From Echria macrotheca (taxonomy: Eukaryota; Ascomycota; Sordariomycetes; Sordariales; Schizotheciaceae), in contig MU839827.1 in NCBI GenBank assembly GCA_030411725.1, forward strand, positions 2,108,001 to 2,172,000: a stretch of 64,000 nucleotides of DNA, written 5' to 3'. The position numbers and the translations under genes are program-made. This document shows positions 1 through 11,318 of this stretch, piece by piece. The notes below the pieces were generated by a model that saw only the letters and a list, made by a program, of their open reading frames with translations, had not been told where the DNA came from and searched no databases. The stretch's first letter is position 1, and each line of letters opens with the position of its first letter.

Positions 1-75
1 GTCCCAATCACGAACTGGCGATCGGCTCCTGCTGCCAGTTTGGCCTCGTTCACCGTAGTCCGGTCTGTAATTGTC
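1..75 (-). other. Open, coding-like continuation of the bur1 frame past its stop
   Basis: Reading on from the bur1 stop in the same frame gives 25 codons to the window edge without another stop. They encode an Arg/Ser/Asp-rich peptide that ends SRSRSPVRDWD, the same string found 38 codons earlier inside the gene. Bases 1-24 are identical to 115-138. This looks like one unit of a coding repeat left outside the reading frame by the TAG. It may be 3' UTR, translated by readthrough, or a sign of a base error at the stop. Confidence 0.5.
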
Positions 76-1929
76 CTATCTCCGGTACAAATCGCGGTCT
101 CGGTCTCTCTCCCGGTCCCAATCACGAACTGGCGATCGACTCCTACTGCGAGTCCGGCTATTGCGGCCCCGCTCATCGAATTCGGGACCTCGTCTTCGGT
201 CCCGGTCGTGCCAGCGGTCGTCGCGATCGTCACGGCGACGTCGTTCATCCCTTCTCGGCGCGTCTCGGTCGTAACTCGGGATATAAGTGTCGACGCGATC
301 AGCACCTCCAGGGCGACTTCTTGGCGCCGCACGGTCTCGATCGCGGTAGCTATCCGGATGCTCGCCGGCGCCATCCCATCCATTAGAATAATCGCCAGGT
401 GGGGGTCTGGGCGGTAAGTTTCGGTCTCTGTGCCAAGCTGGGACACGTTCTTCACCGGGTGGACCACGTTCGCGTCCATACCGCCCACCATTGGCGCCGT
501 TTCTATAGCTGTCTCCGTTGTTGAACCGGCCGTTCGGGCCATTGTTGTCGTGAGCGCCGCGGCCGACAGTGCCTCCCTTGGGAGCCGGCGGAAGAGCAGC
601 CTTACGGTCGTGGAACTTTCTACGATCCAGCTCGTGGCTCTCCTCGAACGTCGGAAGATCCCCAGGGTTGGCAGGCAGCGGCGGGCTCTTGAAGTACGGG
701 TGTTGTAGGGCGTCGAGAGCGTTCACACGGCTTCTCCAGTCGAGCTTCAGCAGCTCCTTCAGGAGCGACACAGCCGTGATGCCGTACTCTCTAAATCGGG
801 TAGCCAGGTTCCCTGGTCTGGGCTTCGGGTTCAAGGGCTCCGCGCCTGGTAGAGATCGCCAGCCCGGCATCGTCTCTTCCGTGGGCGTTCCGCAAAGATC
901 AAAGATGATCTCCAGCTGGTGTCCGTCACTTTCGCCGGCAAGGATGGGCTTGCCGACAAGCATCTCTCCGAATACGCAGCTAGTCCTGGCATTAGCATAA
1001 GAATGCGGACAATGAGATGCCACCTACCCAACTCCCCACATGTCGATAGCGGTGGTGTAGCGTTTAAGATGCATTAATAGCTCTGGAGGTCGGTACCAAC
1101 GCGTCACCACAAGACTAGTGTAGTCACGTTTCGCTTCTCCGCCTCCCTTCCCCGGCTGGGGCACATCGCCATCATAGTGTCGCGCCAAGCCGAAGTCGGC
1201 AATTTGCAGAATACCCCGGTTGTTGATCAGCAAGTTCGCAGCCTTCATGTCGCGGTGGAGAATGTGGTTGTCGTGTAGATACCGGAGACCCTCGAGCAGC
1301 TGCAACATGTAGCATTTGATCTGGGGAATCGAGAGCTTAATCGAGGGGTTGTCGAGCATGCCGGACAGATCGTGGTCCATATATGGTGTCACCATGTACA
1401 TGATGGGCCTTTTCCGTTTGTCGCCTGATGGGATTAGTACCGATCAACGAGGAATCGCCGAGGGACTTACTGCTCCTGGCTGGGTGTTCGACCGCCATGT
1501 CCTCGAGTCGTAAGACATTCTTGTGGGAAAGAAGCTTCAAGAGCTTTATCTCGCGGAGGGCCGTAATAGGGAACTATCGCAAGACGTTAGATCAGATTGG
1601 GCTCTGGCGTTTGAGAGCCGGCCACTAACCCCATCCTTCTCATTGTGCATGATAATCTTTTTGAGGGCGACCATGCTTCCCGTCTTCCTCGACCTCGCGC
1701 GGTGGACCTCGCTAGTGAGCGCGACACTGGTTAGACTCGCTGTGTCTCTGGAGGCATGGCCGACTCACCCAAAGGTACCCTCGCCGAGCTTACCCAGGAT
1801 CTCGTAGTCGGTAATCCTGGAGCATCCCACGAAGCTGTTCTTTGGTCTTTGGTGTGCCACGGCGAAAGATCGGGGCGAGAGGCTTGCGCCTGCTTCTCCT
1901 GTCGCGGCACTCATAGCGATTGCGGTCAT
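76..1929 (-). CDS. bur1: BUR1/CDK9-type cyclin-dependent serine/threonine kinase
   Basis: Predicted cyclin-dependent kinase that phosphorylates the RNA polymerase II C-terminal domain and Spt5 during elongation, acting in the nucleus. Five exons are proposed: 1929-1769, 1711-1630, 1573-1471, 1424-1028 and 979-76, giving 548 residues in frame. Visible motifs are the glycine loop GKLGEGTFG, the lysine in VALKKI, the catalytic loop HRDMKAANLL, DFGLARHYDGD and a T-loop ending VVTRWYRPPELL. The last acceptor is placed at CTAG|CTGCG because it restores the family string GVGCVFGEMLVGKPIL; using the CCAG a few bases earlier would add two residues. The tail after about residue 370 is rich in Arg, Asp, Gly and Ser and ends in an RS/RD-rich segment, as in fungal BUR1. 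A second ATG at 1914 is in frame. The TAG stop at 78-76 lies inside a repeated region (see findings). Family assignment is firm; the exact C-terminus is less so. Confidence 0.9.
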
Positions 1930-2539
1930 TGTGTTGGCGTGAATCGAACCGAAAGAAGTTGGAAGGGGACGAAGCTGCGAAAGGCGGCGGCCCGGAGTGA
2001 AAGAAGTACTTCGTTCAAGAAGAAAAGAAGGAGGGCCGGTGCTTTCCCTCAGATGGAGAGAATAGCAACATGGCCAAAATGAAATACTTGCTTGGCTATT
2101 ATGCAGATGCTATTGACCGTTGCACAATGGTTAGCAGTGGGGTGGTTGCGCAGCGAACAGTGAATAGAAACAAGATGGCGACTTGTTTGCTTCTCGGCCG
2201 GCGAGGTACTGGTGCAGAGGACCCTGGCTTGCCGGCTGCTGGGAGTAACTATTTCTGGTGCACAGACCACACCACCTGGCTAGCTTTCTCCTGCGTCAGA
2301 GGGGGCTCGACACCTGAAAAGTCAGGTGTGAATTGAGCACCGGTACGTACCGGCGACCCGAGCATCACCTTCAATTGCTTGAGATCGCTTCTCTGTCTCC
2401 CGCTGCAAACCCTCAATCGCGATCCCAACTCGACGCCCACTCGCGCAATCCCGATTCCCGCTGCGCGAGGGTACGTTCACCCCCGAGGTCGGCCAGGGCC
2501 AGAACTAATCCGACGACTTCAATTACAGAAACGATCACA
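1930..2539. promoter_or_regulatory. Divergent intergenic region between bur1 and the NDUFB2-like gene
   Basis: About 610 bases separate two genes read outward, so both promoters and 5' leaders must lie here. The left half is purine-rich on the plus strand (GAAAG/AAGAAG tracts), which is a CT-rich leader for bur1. The right half (about 2370-2530) is C-rich and reads as a leader for the plus-strand gene. No TATA box or convincing operator was identified. Confidence 0.5.
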
Positions 2540-2810
2540 ATGGCTGCAGGTGGTGATTTCAAGCCTCACGTCCCGCGGCTCTACCGCTTCGCGGCGACCG
2601 GTCTCGGTGCGAGCATGTGGTTCTGGGTATGGCTCTGACCAGTTCGAAATCGAATCAATTGACATGTTACTGACCAGACTCTAGCTGATGTGGCGGGCGA
2701 AGAAGGACGGTGCGACGACCCCGATGAAGCCGACCCGAGAACGAGTTGCTAACACCGAGATATTTACAGGACCTGCCCTCCTCGGCTGGAAACACCCTTG
2801 GGACCACTGA
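2540..2810 (+). CDS. NADH:ubiquinone oxidoreductase subunit, NDUFB2/AGGG type
   Basis: Small accessory subunit predicted for the membrane arm of mitochondrial complex I. Three exons (2540-2626, 2685-2709, 2770-2810) join in frame to 50 residues ending GWKHPWDH. Both introns are canonical; the second contains a CTAAC branch point shortly before ACAG. The protein has one hydrophobic stretch from about residue 14 to 32, with the string ASMWFWLMWRAKKDG, which resembles the MWFW..WR..D core of animal NDUFB2. No cleavable targeting sequence is obvious, as expected for a single-span accessory subunit. The ATG at 2540 is chosen because the open frame upstream lacks similarity and lies in a C-rich leader. 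The assignment rests on this short core and on length, so it is good but not certain. Confidence 0.75.
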
Positions 2811-2959
2811 ACTGGACTATGAGTTGCGAGAGCTGTACATATGAAGTTGGTCCTATTTCACGGCAAAAACGAGCCTCGTTGGGGGACTACATAGAGGGGT
2901 GCAACGATTCCGCTATGGACGGTGCATATCGGTACAATACAGACATCTGGACTATCTGA

Positions 2960-4322
2960 TCAAGCCCCGCCCTCCCTTCCGTCCGACTGGCCGCTGGTGC
3001 CCTGCAATGTCTTGACCGGCTTCTCGAACAGATAATGACATACCCCGAAATAGTCGCCCCCGCCATACCCGAAGAACTCGGCACTAGCCAGGTAGAAGAC
3101 CCTCCAGCGGTTGTACCACACGGTTGCGTTGGCTTCTCCATACATGGCGACGAATTCGGGCAACGCCTTCTTCTTGTTGGCTTCGAGAATCCTCAGCCAA
3201 GCCTGGCGGACGGTCAGCCAACGATCCCCGTGAAAAACAGACCCCGGTTGAACTTACGTTGAGTGTCTTCGAATAATGAGTCCCGCTCAGGAACCAGTGC
3301 TTCTGGATCTTCAAGTCGTCCTGGAAGTACAGGTACAGATCGAGCGAGGGCATCATGCCGCCAGTGAAGAAGTTTCTCGTCATCCACCCGTCTTCGAAAT
3401 GGTACGGCGAGTCCTTGTGGCCAAAGACGTGGATGAAGGCCTTGCCGCCCGGCTTGAGCGCCCTGGCCATCTTGGCGAAGACTTCCTCGAGGTTCTTCAT
3501 ATGCTCAAACATCTATGTACCGGGTTAGTTATGACAACCTTATGTTTGAAGCACCATGCTCCTCACCTCGATAGAAAGCACCCGGTCAAAGCTTTCGTGC
3601 TCGAACTCGTAGTTGGCCATGTTGCCGGTGATGACCTCGACGTTAGTCAGCCCCTTTTCCTCAGCCCGCTTGTCGATATGCGCCTTTTGCGCCTTGGAGT
3701 TGGAGAAGCCGACAATCTGCGACTTGGGGAATCTCTCGGCCAGATAGAGCACGCCGGCACCCCAACCGCATCTGTAGCCCGTCAGTTAGCCAGGCACCCC
3801 GGTGTTTTACTTCCCCTGAAATGCCTACCCTAGATCGAGAACCCGCATGCCGTCCCGGAACTCCCCCTTCTCAACGTAGCTCTCGAGCATGGCGTCCTCA
3901 GCCTCGGCAATGGTCTCCTTGCCCGTCGGGAATAGACACGAGCTGTACTTCATGCGCGGGCCGAGCGCGGCGGCCAGCACGCCGGGGCTAACCTCGTAGT
4001 GCTGCTCGTTGGCCGCGTCCTCCTTGATGGCGATGTCCATGGTCCTGATGTCGTCCAGGAAGCGCATGGTGCGCGCCAGCCGCGCCTCGACGGTCGGCGC
4101 CTCCGCGGCGAGGTCCGCCAGCCGCTTGGCCGTCTGCCGCCGGGCCCCCATCCGCAGGATGGTGTTGGGCAGGTAGCCGCTGTCTATGGCGGCGTCGACT
4201 AGCCATTCTGTGCCATTGTCAGCTCGGAAAATTTCGAGCAGCCTGGGAGCGACACTTCGCTCGCACGAGAGAAGGAAGAGAACGAGGAGAGAAAGGACTA
4301 AAGCTTGTTTACCGAAACCCAT
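2960..4322 (-). CDS. SAM-dependent methyltransferase, CFA-synthase/coclaurine-N-methyltransferase family
   Basis: Class I methyltransferase of the cyclopropane-fatty-acyl-phospholipid synthase superfamily; fungal members are often annotated as coclaurine N-methyltransferases, but their substrates are mostly unknown. Five exons (4322-4313, 4207-3829, 3771-3567, 3512-3258, 3202-2960) give 363 residues. Motif I is VLDLGCGWGAG, followed by the acidic strand end IVGFSNS, then SIEMFEHM and the post-motif ALKPGGKAFIHVFGH. The first exon is only 10 nt; splicing yields MGFEWLVDAAIDSG, which matches the usual start of the family. The first intron is 105 nt, a multiple of three and stop-free, and its retention would add a hydrophobic N-terminus (see findings). 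The gene is convergent with the NDUFB2-like gene, 149 bases away. Family is secure; the substrate cannot be inferred. Confidence 0.85.
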
Positions 4323-5344
4323 GTCTACTTTCTGGACGGCTGTTTCCCGTTGAGAATGACGCTTTAATCTGATGATTGATCCGGGTGAAAGTGGGCAAGC
4401 TTTGTGCAAGCGGTCGTGAAGTAGGGTTTCAAAGGGTTGGTGAAGAGGGAGAGACAATCCAAGAACAAGTGAGGAGAAAAGAAAGAAAAAAAGCAAGATA
4501 GCAAGTAAGAATTATCGGCGGCGAGAGTGAAAAAAGAACAGGAGAAAACCGCGATTCACGGCGATCTTCCGTGTTGTCGCCGATCTGAGATCCGGAAGGG
4601 ATGGAATGTTTTCCTTCTTAGACCCCGTCCGTCCGTCTCTCGGCGCTTCTTGGACGAGTGGGAACCTTTTTCTTTCAAGACGCAGAGAAGAACCCAAAAT
4701 AGACTTGACAATCTTGACAAACAGCTAGCACAGCAAAGCTAAAGCAAGCTTGTTTATTCTAGAACTGGCTGACTGATCAAAGGTAAAGCTACAGTAGAAA
4801 GCTGAGCTGCTGCTCACCCGCTCCCCCACCAAGACCCCAACCGGCCGGTGGCTTCGCCGAACAGAGCCGATGAGAGAATCAGTGAGGGGGGCCGGCTAGG
4901 CCTGTGGTAATCAGGCTTGAGGCGTTTCGGAAGTGGTCGCAAGACCTGGCTATGCCCTGAGTGGTTATTGGTAAAAGTCCAAGCGCGGAATGCAAGCACG
5001 CTGTGATTTATCCATAGCTTGTTTGTTACGGCTGGCCCATTTTGGACATGGATTACGCTGATAGAAAGCTGGAAAACACTCCACTAATCATGTTTTGATG
5101 GATCGAAGCACCCCATTGCCTGGAAAGCTTCGCGATCGGGGCAGCGTTGGATCCCGAACCGGCATCGGGGACCGAGCACCGGGGCTAAGGCATGTAAGCA
5201 CCGTCACGTCCCGGCATATATGGATCTGGCTAACCGAAACCTCCTCTCTTCTGCGCCTTTCTGATCCAGACGCACGCCACCGCGTTTCTTTATATTCAAC
5301 AGCCGCGTCATACAAGGATATTATACAATAAGGCCCCGTCCGGC
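4323..5344. other. Gene-free interval between the methyltransferase and the P5B ATPase
   Basis: The left 400 bases are A/G-rich on the plus strand, consistent with a pyrimidine-rich 5' leader and promoter of the minus-strand methyltransferase. The rest should hold the 3' UTR of the ATPase. Only short, coincidental reading frames occur. No repeat, tRNA or further gene was seen. Confidence 0.5.
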
Positions 5345-8300
5345 TCAGAATAACATCTGCTCGAGTATGACTTTATACTGCTTTCTTGTCTTCTGTTGTT
5401 GAGTAAGAGCCAGCTTGGCATGTCCGATCAGGCGTGCCAGCCGCTGGAACACCAGGTTCTCGCCCATCCACGACAAGCCGAAGTAGAGCAAGCCGAGCAC
5501 CATGATGAAGAGTTTGAAATCGCCCGACATATACGTCAGCTGCATCACCTTCTGCAACCACTGGCTCCAGCCGCTAACCATAAAGCTTATGATCAACAGC
5601 GCCGTGGCAATCGTGGCCACAAACGGCCCTATTCTCCGTCAGTATTTCGTACAAATCAGCGGCATCCAGAGACTTACAGTTCTGCATCGCCGACTGCCGG
5701 AATGGGCGGCCAGCGTTGAGCACGACGCCGGCAAGGATGTACTCAAAGCAGGACGTCAGAAACAGGGCCGTGTTCTCCGAGTTCTCGATATTCGATCTCT
5801 CGCGGTCGACTTTGGGCGGGATAAACCAGGGCTGTTGGCGGACCGCCAAGAAGGCCATTGTTTGGATCAGGATGCAAATAACGATATGACCAAGGAGCGG
5901 CGTCAACACTTTGCGTGACACAAGGTCGGCTGTCGGCCGCTTCCGACAGAGCTCCGGGGACGGGCCGCCCCAGCTCATGAAGACGGCAATCGGCAATATG
6001 AGGGCGAGGTCGATGAAGAGAAATTGGAAGTCGCCCAGGTTGGATGCAGAGGCATACAGGAAACTGACCGAGGTAAACTGGATGGCCGAGTACAGGCTCA
6101 TGTACTTGAAGCAGCTGAAACTCGTCACCAGTGCAGCCCTTCCCTCCCGGATCACCTCCAGAACGCATCGGATGTCAAAGACGTGCGATGTGAAGGGGGC
6201 CGCGACCGACGCCTCGGCTTCCGACAGCGAAATGCCCACATCAGCCGCCTTGAGCGCACCGCAGTCGTTGGCGCCGTCACCGCAAAACCCGACGCAGTAG
6301 TCGATACTCTGCATCTTCTCGACCAATTCGTGCTTCTCATCCGGCGACATGCGCGCAAAAACTTTGCCCGTCACCAGCATTCTGCGCATCACCTCGGGCG
6401 GCGCATAGTCCACGACCCAGCGGAACACGTCCCCGCTGACGGCAACTGAATAGTTCCGTAGGTTGGAAATATCGTAGGGCAAAGAAGCATCGCCCTCTGG
6501 CGGTGCGGGTAGGGGTAGTAGCGTATTGCTGTCAAGCTGGTACATGCTGTTGTCGATGCTTTCCCACTGTAAACTGGCGTTAGGGTCTCTGGAGTGACCG
6601 GCGATGAAGCGCGGGACGAAGCAGTGGGCCGTCTTGCTGATCATGTTGCATTCTCTCGCAACGCTGATTGCCGTCAGGATGTTATCTCCCGTAACCATCA
6701 CTGTGCCGATATTTGATTCGAGGAGCTCCTGAATCACACCCGCAGTTGGGGGCTTCAGCTTGTTCTCGAAGATGATGAACCCCACGAACTCCAAATCTGA
6801 CTCGACGTCTTGACGTGTCATTTTTTGCGCCTTCACCCAGCTAAGCTTTTTCAAATGTTTCGTGGCGCAACCGATCACTCTGTAGCCACTGTGAGTGTAA
6901 TGGGCCAGTTGCTCTTCGTAATCTGTCGGGACTGTATCAATCATGAATCAGACCTGTCCGCTGAACAACTCGCATGAAAGCTTACACGTTTCTGGCCTGC
7001 AGATCTCTCTCATACACTCGGGGGCACCTTTGACAAAGATGTCTCCAGCCTTCTGGCCAAACGCCCTCACAACGACACTAGCTCTCCGTAGTTGGGATAC
7101 GAACTCAAACGACTTTAGTATGCCCAACTCTAACGGAACCTGTTGCGAGTTAGCATTCATGAAATGACTTGACATTGGAAAGCGAGGCGAAAAACAGCTT
7201 ACAGTTTGGCCGTTGGCCGACCCCGACTCTGTTTCGTCCTTCGGGCCAGGAGGCGGCCGAGCAACAGAGGGATGGAGAGTTCCTTGCTCCTCGTCATCGA
7301 TATTACCACCCCCTTGGTTACCCTCCTCGAAGGACCACCTGGTGAACTCGAACATCTTGAGGTCCAACGGGTCGCCTACCAGCTCATCGTCAACCGACCG
7401 AAGAGAGTGACATGTAGCCATGGTATACAGTGCAGCTTTTCGCGTGTCGTCTGAGCTCTGAATCCCGGATCCGTGAGTATTATCCGGAACAATCGCCTGT
7501 GGATCGGTGAGCGTATCCCCGAACCGGTTGGTCGATCTCTCAACAACGCGGACGCCCAGAATATCAAGGCCTTCCTCCGTCAGTGTTCCCGTCTTGTCGA
7601 AGCACATTAGGTCAAGCTTCCCCCCTACAATGACCCTTTGCGGGCTGATGCAGAAGATGTGCTTCTTCTTCAGCCGGCTGAGAGAAAAATTGGTACCAAT
7701 AGTTAGGGTTGCTGGAAGGGCAGGCGGCACCACAATTGTGATAAGGTCAAGGGCGCGAACTACTATCAAATGCCAGGCCAGGCCAAGTCGGATGAAGTTG
7801 ACGAAGGACGCTGTGAAACCCAGCATCGCCACCCCACCCATCACAGAGATGTAGCGAAATGAGTCCCGGTAGAACTTGAAGCCCGATGGTTTTGGGAAGA
7901 GCATAGAGCGGACCAGCGAGCCTTTGGTCGTGTTGAATCCCGTCCGAACAACCATTGCGAGCGCGACTGCCTCATCTTCCTGTCCTTCGTGGGGCCGTCG
8001 CGCGCGTATTATTTTGGTACCGCAGAACAAAAAGTGCTTTGCGACCTCCGGGAGCACAGTTGACGCGGACAAATCTAGCCGCCTCAACGACTCGTCGGTG
8101 GCCGGGGTCTTGGATACAGGCACAGATTCTCCCGTGAGCATACTTTCATTCACGATACAGTCGCCAGTAAGGAGGAGACTATCCGCGGGAAACTGGCCAA
8201 GACCCGGGTCGCTAACCTCATAGACGTCGCCAGGGACGAGATCGCTCGAGGAGATGTAGCGCCCTAGCGTTCAGGTTAGATTCATCCCGGAAACGGAGGA

Positions 8301-9802
8301 AGGTGGCGGCGAGATACATACAGAACCCGTTGCGCAGAACCCTCACATCACACATAAACCGTGATATTTCGCGAAGTCTTTTCATAGTCTACTTGAATCA
8401 GCTTCTGACAATCGAATGGTATGTAAAATGCAGACTCACGGTGATGGTTTCTATTAGCGTCGTGGAAATGCTGCCAACCGACATAAGAAAGATAGCACAG
8501 GCATAGTAGTAGTACTCGTCAAGAGACCATAGGACCAGGCTGGCGATCTGGAAGACATAGAATGGATGGAACACCTTCACAACAGTTAGCGATGTCGGTC
8601 AAACCAGTCAGGGAACCTCGCCACCTACCTCGTCGACGAGAAGACGAAATACGGATTTTTGCTCTATATCGATGAGGTTAGTCCCAAAGACCTGATCACG
8701 GTGTCTCTGTTCGTCGCTATCAATCCCTGCACGGATAGTCCGCACGTCAGACCACGATGGATCCTTCCACCCGTTGCAGAGAAGGAACTTGTCAAGTAGA
8801 GGATGGAAGTAGAATCGAATGTAGCGGTAATTGAGTGTCCGAAGATCCTGGAGAATTGGATCTGGATCCTCGTCCACCATGTACGAGGCCGTCTTGCTCG
8901 GGGAGCCGAAGACGGAAGAGAGGGCTCGGCCGTAAGGCTTCGAGTCAACGTTAAGAACGGCCATCTCGTTCCAAGAGTTCTAGGCGCCCAAGTTAGCCTA
9001 GGCATCGGCATATTTGGCAGTCGGGCATACTTCAATCACAACCCAGTGGCAGTCTCGGAGGGGTGCTGGTCGACCGACCAGTTTGATATGCCAGCTAGGG
9101 ATCCAGCGGAACACCAGCCATGCGAGGCCTAGCGTGCAGATATTCATGGCGCCATAAGCAGCAAGACCTACAGGGCTTGTCGAAAAGCCGGCAATGGCGA
9201 TGTAGAGGTCTTCGGTTTCCATGTAAATCTTCTGGCTGGAACGATTTCCGCCATAGCCACTTCCAGCAGAAACAGCACTCTCCCTCCTAAGAAGCCGGCT
9301 ATGTACCGAGCCTCTCGACTGGGTGGAGGCTCTCCGGTGAAGCACGTAGTCGTTGTCAGCAGCCTGTCGTTCTAAATCCGCCGAGCTCTCCTCGTCCTCG
9401 ATCTCGTCCTCGAAGGGCAGTTCGTCCAGGCTGTCAAAGTCGGCAGACCCTCGCTGGAATATCGGGACATCTTCGCCGTCGGCGTCCTCCTGATAGAATG
9501 AGAAGCTGGTGATCGAGTCGGCACGGGAGTGACGGTGGCTGAATGCAGACACGCTTGTGGGGAGAGACTCGGCCATGGGGCCCGAGTACAGCTGGGATAG
9601 TCAGAGTCTCGCTCGCCATCGGGGTCCCGAGGGTCAATTGACCAACCTCATCATGCGCCATCTCGACATCCTCAAAAATGCTCGGATTGCTCTGGTTGGC
9701 CTCGAGCCGGTAGAACCCTTCGCGTCCTCGTCGTTCGCGCGATCCATCGTTTTCCGGCCTCGACACCTCCTCGCCCACCGTGTCTCGGGTATCCTCCTCC
9801 AT
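5345..9802 (-). CDS. P5B-type cation/polyamine ATPase (Ypk9/ATP13A2-like)
   Basis: Large P-type ATPase; the P5B group (yeast Ypk9, human ATP13A2) acts in the vacuole/lysosome membrane and exports polyamines. The P5B mark PPALPATLTIGT in the fourth membrane helix precedes the phosphorylation site DKTGTLTEEGLDILG. Also visible are the actuator loop MLTGESVPVSK, TGDNILTAISVA, and the hinge GDGANDCGALKAADVGISL. The N-terminal ~200 residues are hydrophilic, Ser/Glu-rich and end in a hydrophobic segment, followed by a long membrane region. At least seven introns are implied, among them 9592-9646 near the start and one near 5620-5680 that splits the last membrane helices. The ATG at 9802 is used; the open frame to 9823 upstream begins with GTG. 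The C-terminus ends KVILEQMLF. Transported substrate is inferred from the family only. Confidence 0.9.
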
Positions 9803-11318
9803 GTTGGCCGCTGCTACCAACACTCTGCGTTGTCTCGCAAGTCCAGGTGCCGGGTGCGCATCCTATTCCAAGGGAGCAAAATCCGAAAAAGCAGTGAATT
9901 GGCGACTCTTCGCGATCTCAATTAGGTGTTGCTGCTGTGGGATTGGTCGATGGGACCATAGTTGCGGAGGTACTGTGTAGAGTAGGGCTGATTCCGATAA
10001 CGTTAAGCGCTATGACGTCTGTTTAAACTGTCGTGGTCGCTGCCCCGATATATGCATTTCGTCTTTCATGGCCAAGAATACCATCAAGGGACATCAACCC
10101 GCAACTACCCTCGGTCTTCTTAACAAGCGACGGGCATCGTGCATGCATTTCTAATGCATAGGAGTTGGGTTTGGGATACACGGACTAAGGCTTAATGGGC
10201 TTTAACCCCTCCAACTGCTAATAATAAGAATTGCATGTCTTGAACCTCCCTTGACAGCAATTCCACGACAGAAATTGACGATAGTGTTCACTAAAAGGCT
10301 AGAGAACATCTCACTTATAACACTGCCGTGAACACCCATTAGTCACACTGACATCTGCATCTGTACAGAGGTAGTACCGACGGACAAGCCGATCCTTTTT
10401 TCATATGGCAAGCGGGGGGCGAGACCTTTGTTGGCCCCTGATAGATTCCAGGATAATCCTGCCTATACAGCGTCCTCGATGGGTCCATCCACAAGACGTT
10501 GAGGGTTTATCCAGGGTTTCACCAAGTTCTTGCCTCTTGCCTCTTTGCCTCGCAACCACGGGAGCCGAGACTTGCCTGCGTTGCACACTTGAAAGTGGCC
10601 CGCTAGCGGGAACCTGCCAGACAAGGGTACAGATACAAATCTAAACGGGAATAAAATGTATGGAAAAAATGGCAAAAGTACAAGGCTGAGCGTTGTCATG
10701 AGTGAAAAGCCAAACAAGCAAATTTGCTCATTGGGAACCAAGCCATTTGGTCTTCAAGGTCACCGGTCCTCTCTTGGTCGGCTGGAGCCCACAGTGGTGA
10801 TGTGGCTCACATTGGCAGGAGCCGACGACAGGCGGTGAACATGGACGAGATCCGAAAGACGTGACCGGGAACGGCAAATATAGGCAGGGCCTGAGAGTCA
10901 GGACTGCCTTATCGTTCATCGCTGTGCGCTATCTGTGGAGTCTACAGCCCTGAATCAGGGTTCAAGAGCCATGAGGCAAGTGGTTCCAGAAAGCACCGTT
11001 GAAAAAAAAACCTTTTATCATGAGTCGAGCCGATGAACGCAGCGAGAAGAAAGGTCCCAGTGTTCCGGGCCCCTCATAGCAGTAGCGCGTGTGCACTGGC
11101 CATGCCCCGCAAATTTTAGGAGGGTCACTGGCTTGAACTTTTTCCCCTCCCTCTCAACATTTCCTGCGCTCGCCGAAAGACTGTAAACTTCCCTTTCCAC
11201 ACAACCTTCTTTCGAGCAAATCCCATTCCACGCCGATTTGTTCGCACCCATCTCCGGCAACTCTCCCTTCTCGAATCCATCTCAGTCTCCCAGCGCTCTT
11301 TTCTCAGATCCAGAGACC
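9803..11318. promoter_or_regulatory. Divergent intergenic region between the P5B ATPase and nap1
   Basis: About 1.5 kb with no credible gene. The centre (about 10000-10400) is less GC-rich than the flanks and contains short AT tracts. The last ~200 bases before nap1 are strongly pyrimidine-rich (TTTCCCCTCCCTCTC and similar), a typical leader of a highly expressed fungal gene. No tRNA or repeat family was recognised. Confidence 0.5.
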
